Shown here: positions 24,733 to 32,107 of the stretch, in pieces
Numbering within the stretch: position 1 is the first letter of the stretch
Layout: each line of letters starts with the position of its first letter
Notes under the pieces: model-generated
The model's database searches: none
Seen by the model: the letters and a program-made list of their open reading frames with translations, nothing else
Told to the model about the DNA's origin: nothing
Assembly (NCBI RefSeq): GCF_024124545.1
Contig: NZ_JAMXSF010000001.1
Coordinates: forward strand, 496,001-560,000
DNA length: 64,000 nucleotides
Source: Pseudoalteromonas sp. XMcav2-N
GTDB lineage: Bacteria > Pseudomonadota > Gammaproteobacteria > Enterobacterales > Alteromonadaceae
Reading direction: 5' to 3'
Made by a program: the position numbers and the translations under genes

Positions 24733-26583
24733 ATGATTTACAACATTCGATCATCACAATTCAAATTAAAGCAGTCAGTGATGACTTTGCGTAAGGTCAT
24801 TGGCGTATGCCTGTTCAGTAGCATATTGGTGGCCTGTAGTGACAACGATGATGACACGGCCAGTGTCGAAGAAACGGTCAGCGCAGATATCCCGGTAGAA
24901 ACCCGGCCCGCAACCGGGCCGCTCAGTGAGGCCTGCCTGGAGGCAGAAATGGTGCCTTCAACCACCAGCAAAGGCGTGGAGTTTATCCGTACCCCGGATG
25001 CATGTTTTGATGAGTTACCCGGCTATGACTTTGCAGCGAATTATTTGGATATTGAAGGGCTGAGGCTGCATTACGTTGACGAAGGACCAAAAGACGGTGA
25101 AGTCGTACTCATGCTGCATGGCCAGCCGAGTTGGTCGTATTTATACAGAAAAATGATCCCCATTCTGGCAGAGGCCGGTTATCGAGTGATAGCGCTCGAT
25201 AATATGGGGATGGGCAAGTCGGATAAACCACTCGATGTTGCAGCGCATCAGTACGAACATCATGTGGCTTGGACCAAGACGTTTATTAATCAGCTACAAC
25301 TCACCGATATCAATTTGTTTGTGCAGGACTGGGGCAGTTTGATCGGGTTGAGAGTGGCAGGGAATATGTCTGAGCGCTTTGCCAGAATCGTCGTTGCAAA
25401 CGGGGATATGCCGATATTTCCAACCGGTGGTAATCCGTTTCAGTTGCCAGACTTTAACATAGATGAGTCGCTAACAATGGATGCCAGTACATTCTTCGAT
25501 ACCCGATCGACGCACCCGATTGAAGGATTTCAGCAGTGGATCGATTATGCGGCTACAGCACCAGAGCTGATGGCGGGGGATGTGGTGCAAAAACTCTCTG
25601 CAATTGAACTGAGCGACGCCGAAGTCAATGCATACAATGCACCTTATCCCAATGTGCAATTTAAAGCGGCTATTCGCGCCTTTCCTTCGATGTTATCCGG
25701 CATAGAGGCTCAAAACTTAGCTGCGTGGCAAACTTTAGGCGCTTATCATAATCCGTTTATGTTTAATGCGGGCGAATATGATAAGGGGTTGGGGAGTGAA
25801 GCAAATCAAAGCAAGTGGGTTAATCATGTTCCAGGTGCAAAAGGAGTGGAGCATAGGCGCTTTCAGGCCGCACACTTTATTCAGGATGATGTGGGTGAGG
25901 ATCTGGCGCTGCATTTGCTAGCCTTTATGCAAACGACTGCGCCGCAAGCACCATTGGTAACGGGAGGAGCAAATTACAATATGCGGTACTGCGAGATCTT
26001 ATTACCTTATATGCAAGACGATAAAGTGATCGCTCAGGTATGGGGCACGCCGGGCGTGAATATGTGCGAGCAATCTCAGTGGGAAGCCATCGACTTTGAA
26101 GAGGTAGCAGCGCAATACGATGCCTTGAGTGCTATCCCAAACGGTCCGCGCTTTTTTGTAGTGGATGAAAGCCGGGGTGGGGACGTCATTACGCAAGATG
26201 CTGATACGCAATTTCGCCTTTTTGGTGAGTTGAAAATGCGCTTACTGACCACCGCTGACATGAGTGCTGCGCAGGGCGAGCAACTTCCTTATGTCGCCGG
26301 TGAAGTATCTAGAAGCAATACCTGGCACTTCTATAAAGGCAGGCGTATTTATGAGCTGACCGATAACACAGGTCAGGTTTTTGTGATGCAGTCGTTCAGC
26401 CGCATTTCGGACGCCTCATTGCAGATGGATGACTTGGCAAACCTGGGAGATAAACTCTCGCTGCCAGAGGGTTGGACGTTTTCAAGCCGTATTTTGACGG
26501 AACCGCTTGATGTAACAGCCGTTGAGGGCATTGCCTATGTATTGCAGGATGAGCTGGGCAATAGTTATCAGCTTCGCCAGTAA
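24733..26583 (+). CDS. Haloalkane-dehalogenase-like lipoprotein with C-terminal extension
   Basis: 616 residues. The N-terminus has a lipobox (LVAC, Cys35) and an acidic tether. Residues about 80-400 are an alpha/beta hydrolase closest in pattern to class-I haloalkane dehalogenases: oxyanion HGQPSWSYLYRKMIP, nucleophile Asp199 in VQDWGS with the halide-type Trp200 beside it, and catalytic His381 in AAHFIQDD. Residues about 410-616 are an extra domain of unknown type, absent from ordinary dehalogenases of about 310 residues. The ATG at 24733 has RBS AAGGAA; a second ATG at 24781 would give a shorter signal peptide. Probably anchored to the outer membrane or periplasmic face. Confidence 0.8.
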   Translation: MIYNIRSSQFKLKQSVMTLRKVIGVCLFSSILVACSDNDDDTASVEETVSADIPVETRPATGPLSEACLEAEMVPSTTSKGVEFIRTPDACFDELPGYDFAANYLDIEGLRLHYVDEGPKDGEVVLMLHGQPSWSYLYRKMIPILAEAGYRVIALDNMGMGKSDKPLDVAAHQYEHHVAWTKTFINQLQLTDINLFVQDWGSLIGLRVAGNMSERFARIVVANGDMPIFPTGGNPFQLPDFNIDESLTMDASTFFDTRSTHPIEGFQQWIDYAATAPELMAGDVVQKLSAIELSDAEVNAYNAPYPNVQFKAAIRAFPSMLSGIEAQNLAAWQTLGAYHNPFMFNAGEYDKGLGSEANQSKWVNHVPGAKGVEHRRFQAAHFIQDDVGEDLALHLLAFMQTTAPQAPLVTGGANYNMRYCEILLPYMQDDKVIAQVWGTPGVNMCEQSQWEAIDFEEVAAQYDALSAIPNGPRFFVVDESRGGDVITQDADTQFRLFGELKMRLLTTADMSAAQGEQLPYVAGEVSRSNTWHFYKGRRIYELTDNTGQVFVMQSFSRISDASLQMDDLANLGDKLSLPEGWTFSSRILTEPLDVTAVEGIAYVLQDELGNSYQLRQ

Positions 26584-26638
26584 TACCCTTGGTCACCTTA
26601 CCTGAGGGGGAGGTGGCCGAACTGCCTGTAAGGGACGC

Positions 26639-27088
26639 ATGAATAATTTTACTGATTTCAGAGAGTTCAAAGCACTCGTTTTTATTTCGCTACTTGTATA
26701 TTTCTTATATGCAATTGCAGAGGTGTTTGTCTGGATAGCGGTTTTTGACTTTATGTATACCAATGACTTTACAGACGCTGAAATGGATGAGGCAATCATT
26801 AGATCTCCTGTGGTCATTGGTGCTCTTCTGTTCATTGTCGGCTTTTTTAACGCGCTCACCGCTTATTTTGTAGCAGGCTATCTAAAAGGCAATTTCGTAA
26901 AGTCAGCAGTGCTGACAATTATGGTGGTAGAAATGATCGATTTGCTTGTGGTTTATTTTTTACCTGTAGATGATATTGTGTTCCCTGTCTGGCGAAATAT
27001 TATCTTTTTCACAGTTGGCTGGGGAGCGATTGTACTTGGCGCATGGGCAGCGTGTTATAAGCGTGAACGACAAGCCAAACTGAGTTGA
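26639..27088 (+). CDS. Hypothetical membrane protein
   Basis: 149 residues with four hydrophobic segments (about 14-34, 58-78, 85-105, 118-136) and a basic C-terminal tail, so an inner-membrane protein with both ends likely cytoplasmic. RBS AAGGGA precedes the ATG. Not recognised as a named family. It is in the same direction as, and 55 bases after, the dehalogenase-like gene; cotranscription is possible. Confidence 0.65.
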   Translation: MNNFTDFREFKALVFISLLVYFLYAIAEVFVWIAVFDFMYTNDFTDAEMDEAIIRSPVVIGALLFIVGFFNALTAYFVAGYLKGNFVKSAVLTIMVVEMIDLLVVYFLPVDDIVFPVWRNIIFFTVGWGAIVLGAWAACYKRERQAKLS

Positions 27089-27257
27089 GATGCGTAAAGC
27101 GCTCGGCCTGGCTGCTTGTATTATTTTAATTTAGATTGGCTAGTCTGGACCAATTCTCAGCACGTAAGCGATACCAGTCGGTTATTCTTTTCATACAGGG
27201 GTCTGGATCAGCCATGGGGTTTTCGTTGTTCAGGTAAAATTAAAGAGTCAGGTCAGG

Positions 27258-27983
27258 ATGGAACTACTTACTTTAGCCATAGTTATTACCGCATTTATCT
27301 GTATTTTTACTCTGGAGGTCATTGCTCCCGCGTCTAAAAACAGCTGTGATCGGCGCTGGATGATCCTCGCCTCAGGTATCAGCTTATTTCAATCGATCAG
27401 TACGGTCGGTGCAGGTCTGATTTTTGTTGATGTATTTAGCACTGTGTCTTTACTGAGTTTTAGCAGCGAAAACATGTTCCTGCAGGGTTTGCTTGGTTTC
27501 TTGCTCACCAGTTTTGTTGCTTATTGGTGGCACAGAGCTATGCACAAGTTTGACTTGTTGTGGCGTGTCTTTCATCAGCTACATCATAGTCCCAGACGTA
27601 TTGAAGCCCTCACGTCTTTTTATATGCATCCTTTTGATGGCGTTGCTGCCACGTTTTTGAATGCCTTGTGTTGCTATTTTATTCTGGGCCTCGATGCCTA
27701 TGGGACTGCCGTAAGCCTGATCATTGCGGCTTTGTACAACATTTACATACACGCAGATCTGAAAACGCCATACTGGCTGGGCTTTGTGTTGCAACGCCCT
27801 GAAATGCACAGAGTTCATCATAAATATATGCATCATAAGCAAAATTACGGATTAGCTATCTGGGATCTGTTATTCGGCACTTTTTCCAATCCAAAAGCGT
27901 ATGTCCGGCAGGTTGGTTTTGATAAAACACGTGAAAACAGGGTTTACGACATGCTCAAGACCAAAGATGTCTATAAGTCATGA
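27258..27983 (+). CDS. Fatty acid hydroxylase / sterol desaturase family protein
   Basis: 241-residue membrane di-iron enzyme. The His clusters of the family are visible: WHRAMH (near 91-96), FHQLHHS (near 105-111), MHPFDG and MHRVHH (near 178-183), set among four or five hydrophobic segments. Members hydroxylate or desaturate lipids, or act on sterol- or carotenoid-like substrates; which one cannot be told here. Starts at an ATG just after GTCAGG. Confidence 0.88.
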   Translation: MELLTLAIVITAFICIFTLEVIAPASKNSCDRRWMILASGISLFQSISTVGAGLIFVDVFSTVSLLSFSSENMFLQGLLGFLLTSFVAYWWHRAMHKFDLLWRVFHQLHHSPRRIEALTSFYMHPFDGVAATFLNALCCYFILGLDAYGTAVSLIIAALYNIYIHADLKTPYWLGFVLQRPEMHRVHHKYMHHKQNYGLAIWDLLFGTFSNPKAYVRQVGFDKTRENRVYDMLKTKDVYKS

Positions 27984-28089
27984 ACTGTGATAGACAGTGT
28001 CAATGCACTCAGTGATCCATGGCGGTTGATTGAGCACGCACAGAGTGTGCTTTTTAGTCTCGTTTTTCTTATTGTGATTTTTATCCTGC

Positions 28090-28112
28090 ATTGCGTATTG
28101 CAATAACGCAAT
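28090..28112. promoter_or_regulatory. Long dyad upstream of LruC gene
   Basis: The 23 bases read ATTGCGTATTGCAATA followed by ACGCAAT, which is near-palindromic (core TATTGCAATA perfect, flanks ATTGCG/CGCAAT). It lies about 95 bases before the ATG of the exported GEVED/LruC protein in a promoter-sized gap, making it an operator candidate. Confidence 0.4.
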
Positions 28113-28205
28113 TGTTAAAAATAAAACCCCTTTAAAATCAGTGCTATAAAGTTGGCCTCATGCTTGCAATCTCTCTAACAGCAAATCAAAGCGTTGGAGA
28201 GTCAC

Positions 28206-30272
28206 ATGAAAAAGATATTGTTCGGAGCCTGCGTGTTTTCCGCAGGACTATCAGCCGCCCCATTCGACACATGTCCGTCCAAGGCCTTTTTGGTGCAGGG
28301 CAACACAGCAACTATGTATGGCGTTAACCTGGTCTCAGGTTCGTACACCACGTTCGCTGAAAATGTTGGTACCAACAACAAGCTCAATGGCATCGGGTTT
28401 AGTGTCCACGACCGTTACATTTACGGCTGGGATTACAGCAACAAAGACATCGGTCGGGTGGGAAAAGACTACGTGCTTGAGCCTATCATGACATCGGGAT
28501 TCCCCGATACCAACTTTTACGTGGGTGATGTCGCTATTCACGAGAATGCATTTTATGTTTACAAGAAAGGCAGTAGCTTAGGCCTGTATCGCGTATCGCT
28601 CGACGAAAACAGCGACGACTATTTGCAGGCAGAGCGCATTATTGATGGTAGCGCGTTGAACCTGAATATTTTTGATTTGGCGTTCGCGCCCAATGAAAAT
28701 GCCAGCCTGGCGTATAGTGTAGACAGCAATGGTAATCTGCACCGCATTGATGTTTCTAACGGCACCAGCACCAACCTTGGCAACGTGGGCCAGTCCGGGA
28801 CATTCGGTGCCGTCTATTTTGATGTGGAGAGTAATTTTTACATCAGCAGAAATCAGGACGGGCATGTTTATAAAATAGATATAAACGATACAAATAATAC
28901 CCAGCTTTTCGCGTATGGTCCGGTTTCCAATACTAACGACGGTGCACGCTGTGCAACGGCCCCGATTATTGATGATACAGAAGACCCAACCATAGACTAT
29001 GGCGACGCACCGGATAGCTATGGCACCTCGCTTAACGCCAATGGTGCGCGTCATAATGTGGGTGACTTATTTTTTGGTCAGAGTGTCAGTGCAGAATATG
29101 TACCTAAAGCCACAGACGACGACAACGGCATTAGCTTTTTAACAAACCTTGAAACAGGCTATGAAACGCTGGTTTCGTTCACGCTATCAAAATCAGGGTA
29201 TGTGAATGCCTGGATTGACTGGAACGGTGATGGCCAGTTCCAGGAGTCAGAGCGTGTGATACGCGAGTACCAGGGGGTTGCCGGTGAAAACCGTGTGCTC
29301 ATACCTGTGCCTGTTGATGCTGTTGCAGGCAGCACCTGGGCCAGATTCCGGGTCTCGAACACCAGTGATATTGCACCACAGGGCGGGATTGATAACGGTG
29401 AAGTGGAAGATTTGAATGTCTCTGTTGTTGCCAGCAGCCTGATCCAGAACTCGACCTCGTGGAAAACCGCCGCGTTTGAAGACTTATGGCCGCAAAAAGG
29501 TGACTATGACTTTAACGACGTGGTGGTTCGATATCGTGTGACGACCAGCCAGATTGGTAACCAGGTTGTGCGTTACAACATTGAAGGTGCGCTGATTGCA
29601 GTCGGGGCCGGTTATCACAATGGCTTTGCCATTCGTCTAAAAGACATTGCCCGTAAGCATGTGGATGAAGCCCAAATTGAACTGACTATTGACGGTACGC
29701 CGCAGACGGGCAGTCCGCTGGAAGCTAACAGAAACGAAGCGATAGTCGTTATATTTGCCGATACCAGAGAGATGGTGCCGGTTCAGCCAGGCTGCAAATT
29801 CTTCAGAACTGAAACAGGCTGCAGTGATATCCAACGAGCACCTTATTCGTTTGAAATCACTATCCCCTTGGCAACCAGCTACAACGCGAATATCGCGACA
29901 AACAGCAAGGTTGACCCGTTTATTTTTGCAGTAGATGGTCATTACCACGGGCCATTCGTAGACCAGAACAATGGCCGAGGCTGGGAAGTCCATCTTAAAA
30001 ATCATGCGCCAACCGAAGCGTTTGATAGCAGCTATCTGGATCAGGGGGATGACACCTCTTCAACCAACGGCTACTTCCAAACGTCTACGGGTTTGCCCTG
30101 GGCACTTATCATTAATTCTCAGTGGGACCATCCAATGGAGCGCGTTGATATGTCTCTTGCGTATCCTCAATTTGTGGAATTCGCCCAGTCAGCAGGCGCA
30201 CAGAACGCAACCTGGTTTGAGAATCCAGTTTCTGATTACCAGTACACCATCAGCAACGCAGCGCAAAACTAG
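28206..30272 (+). CDS. Exported GEVED and LruC domain protein
   Basis: 688 residues with a signal peptide (MKKILFGACVFSAGLSA). Residues about 20-250 look like a repeated beta-propeller-like block with Asp/Asn-rich strands. A GEVED-type segment (about 265-410) starts DYGDAPDSYGT, contains AWIDWNGDGQFQ and ends in DNGEVEDL. The C-terminal LruC domain (about 420-680) has WPQKGDYDFNDVVVRY and a W-D-H-P block near the end. Such proteins are secreted, probably Ca2+-binding, with roles in surface or matrix attachment proposed in related bacteria. The ATG at 28206 follows GGAGAG. Nine bases separate it from a lipoprotein gene. Confidence 0.85.
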   Translation: MKKILFGACVFSAGLSAAPFDTCPSKAFLVQGNTATMYGVNLVSGSYTTFAENVGTNNKLNGIGFSVHDRYIYGWDYSNKDIGRVGKDYVLEPIMTSGFPDTNFYVGDVAIHENAFYVYKKGSSLGLYRVSLDENSDDYLQAERIIDGSALNLNIFDLAFAPNENASLAYSVDSNGNLHRIDVSNGTSTNLGNVGQSGTFGAVYFDVESNFYISRNQDGHVYKIDINDTNNTQLFAYGPVSNTNDGARCATAPIIDDTEDPTIDYGDAPDSYGTSLNANGARHNVGDLFFGQSVSAEYVPKATDDDNGISFLTNLETGYETLVSFTLSKSGYVNAWIDWNGDGQFQESERVIREYQGVAGENRVLIPVPVDAVAGSTWARFRVSNTSDIAPQGGIDNGEVEDLNVSVVASSLIQNSTSWKTAAFEDLWPQKGDYDFNDVVVRYRVTTSQIGNQVVRYNIEGALIAVGAGYHNGFAIRLKDIARKHVDEAQIELTIDGTPQTGSPLEANRNEAIVVIFADTREMVPVQPGCKFFRTETGCSDIQRAPYSFEITIPLATSYNANIATNSKVDPFIFAVDGHYHGPFVDQNNGRGWEVHLKNHAPTEAFDSSYLDQGDDTSSTNGYFQTSTGLPWALIINSQWDHPMERVDMSLAYPQFVEFAQSAGAQNATWFENPVSDYQYTISNAAQN

Positions 30273-30281
30273 GAGAGCATC

Positions 30282-30863
30282 ATGAACAAATTAATCGTAA
30301 CTCTAATCACTTTATTATTAACGGCTTGTGGTGGTGGTTCTGGTGACTCACAGGGGCAAACTCAGACAAACAATACTGCATCAAGTGCTACCAGTAACGC
30401 GGGGCAAAGTAGTGCAGCCAATACCGAGCAAACACAAACAGCTAATGCTGCTGAGCAGGATAGCAATAGCGAAACGCAGGAAGGCTCTGCAGAGGAAGCG
30501 CAGAATGACGACACGCAACCAGCGCAAGACAGTGGCAGTACGGAAGGCATGGAGGCTGTGATCGTTGATGAAGCTTTCGACTTTCGTACTGATGTGCCCG
30601 TGGCTGTGTCAATTGCGTCCAATGTTGTGAATAGCCGTGCATTTATTAATATTTGTCAACAGGATGCCCCATTGACGGACGACGACACGTGTTTTTTAAG
30701 AGCGCCTGTCGATAGTAACGGTCTGTTTGTTCAAATTGTGTTGCCACACTCAGAGCAAAAGCTCAAAGCCGAGATCTGGTATTACAGCACCGATGTTGAG
30801 CCGCTGGTGTATAACTGGGAGTTTGACGGGTCGCAACAACAGCAAACATGGGAAATAAACTAA
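30282..30863 (+). CDS. Ser/Thr/Gln-rich lipoprotein
   Basis: 193 residues. Signal peptide with lipobox LLLTAC followed by GGGSG, then a low-complexity linker of about 75 residues rich in Ser, Asn, Gln, Thr, Ala and Glu, then a compact beta-type domain (about 95-193) with a Cys pair (ICQQDAP...TCFLRAP). RBS AGGAGAG. Start nine bases after the LruC gene and a terminator follows, so the two form a bicistronic operon and may work together at the outer surface. Confidence 0.82.
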   Translation: MNKLIVTLITLLLTACGGGSGDSQGQTQTNNTASSATSNAGQSSAANTEQTQTANAAEQDSNSETQEGSAEEAQNDDTQPAQDSGSTEGMEAVIVDEAFDFRTDVPVAVSIASNVVNSRAFINICQQDAPLTDDDTCFLRAPVDSNGLFVQIVLPHSEQKLKAEIWYYSTDVEPLVYNWEFDGSQQQQTWEIN

Positions 30864-30910
30864 TGTGCACTAAGTAATTCATATTGTGGTGACTCACAAT
30901 AATCCAACGC

Positions 30911-30947
30911 AAAGCATATCCCTGCCCAGAGATATGCTTTTTTCTTT
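30911..30947 (+). terminator. Terminator of the LruC-lipoprotein operon
   Basis: AAAGCATATC and GATATGCTTT form a perfect 10-bp stem around a 10-base loop, followed by TTTCTTT. It is placed about 50 bases after the lipoprotein stop. Confidence 0.9.
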
Positions 30948-31156
30948 AATTGGTTAAATATGCAGCTTTCAGCCCTATGCCATATACATTAAAAAGTTCA
31001 TCATTCACAAATGAATTGTTGTTTGAGGCGGTAACTATTGGGTGATGGTTTTTGTTCAGTTACTATTTATTCTTACAAAGTTTAGCTTGATGATCAGCCT
31101 GAACACTTAAGCCAGCTAACAGGCGGTTAAATATTGAGGTAATAAAGGACAATTGT

Positions 31157-31498
31157 ATGAATGACGAACCATGGGTTAATAGTGAGCTTTTTAACGGGGA
31201 AGCGATCACAGGTAATAGAGCGGGTCTGGAAATGCTGAAGGCTGCGATTGAACAAGCGCTAGACAATACCTCTGGCTCTCAGTGTCACGATGTTTGTACC
31301 GAGAATATTGTTGTTCATCTGGCCGATAAAGAAAGCTATTATAATCAACTCAATCTGGATGAGCGCTCTGTACTTCAAAAGTTAAGGGATCAACTACTCG
31401 CAGTTACTTTTGTTATTTGGTTTTTCTTGTTGCCTTTTATTGCCGTTGGCTTAATGATTTACAACACCTATTTTGAGACAGTGAGTGCCGTTGCCTGA
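31157..31498 (+). CDS. Hypothetical protein with C-terminal membrane anchor
   Basis: 113 residues: an acidic soluble N-terminal part (about 1-78) and one hydrophobic segment near the end (LLAVTFVIWFFLLPFIAVGLM). Probably tail-anchored in the inner membrane. Two Cys in QCHDVC. RBS AAAGGA. No family recognised; 63 bases before the GspG-like gene. Confidence 0.6.
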   Translation: MNDEPWVNSELFNGEAITGNRAGLEMLKAAIEQALDNTSGSQCHDVCTENIVVHLADKESYYNQLNLDERSVLQKLRDQLLAVTFVIWFFLLPFIAVGLMIYNTYFETVSAVA

Positions 31499-31561
31499 TA
31501 CCCGCTCAGCCAATTCAGGGGACCAAAATGCCCTGGTTACAGTAAATCAGGTGAGTGCTTT

Positions 31562-32065
31562 ATGGGTTTAAAGAGAACTGTAAAAATCAGTGGAGTGATG
31601 TTACTGGCTTCACTATGCTGCGTCGGGTTTTTGATGCCTGAGTTTATCAATAAAACCGACTGTAAACGCGATACCAGCCAGCTGCATTTTCGACAACTGG
31701 GTGATGCATTAAGCATGCATAAGTTACAAACCGGCCAATATCCAACTAATAGGGAAGGGCTTGCGCATCTGACCTCTGCACACACCCATGGACATCAGGG
31801 GAAATTTATATCTACACTGCCCCAGAATAGGTGGAGGAACGACTATTATTACTTTAACCTTGAAGAGCGCCTTATTTTACTTTGGGATTTGGGGGCTGAT
31901 TCCTTACCTGGTGGTGCAGAAGGAGGTCAGGACTTATGCTACCTCGTAAATCAGCATACAGATAACCCGGAGTTAACCTCACATATTGAGGCCGTTTTAG
32001 CTAAGCTACCTAAAGAAGCTGCACCTGTTTGCACCAAAATTTACTCGGGTGCTGCTCATCACTAA
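31562..32065 (+). CDS. GspG-like (type II secretion pseudopilin-type) protein
   Basis: 167 residues with one N-terminal hydrophobic segment, then a pattern like the C-terminal domain of GspG major pseudopilins: LGDALSMHKLQTGQYPTNRE, a proline-containing LPQNRWRNDYYYF block, and a DLGADSLPGGAEGGQDL calcium-site-like block. It lacks the canonical prepilin GFTLIE cleavage motif, so it is not a normal pseudopilin. It stands alone, away from any gsp operon. Function unknown; possibly a stand-alone exported GspG-fold protein. Confidence 0.65.
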   Translation: MGLKRTVKISGVMLLASLCCVGFLMPEFINKTDCKRDTSQLHFRQLGDALSMHKLQTGQYPTNREGLAHLTSAHTHGHQGKFISTLPQNRWRNDYYYFNLEERLILLWDLGADSLPGGAEGGQDLCYLVNQHTDNPELTSHIEAVLAKLPKEAAPVCTKIYSGAAHH

Positions 32066-32107
32066 TAACAAGAGTACAAATAAAGCTTATCTGCACTCCT
32101 GATCTTT

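Noticed and set aside
27116-27337. 73-codon + strand open frame before the fatty-acid-hydroxylase gene
   Set aside because: Overlaps the true start in another frame and lacks any pattern of a real protein or RBS.
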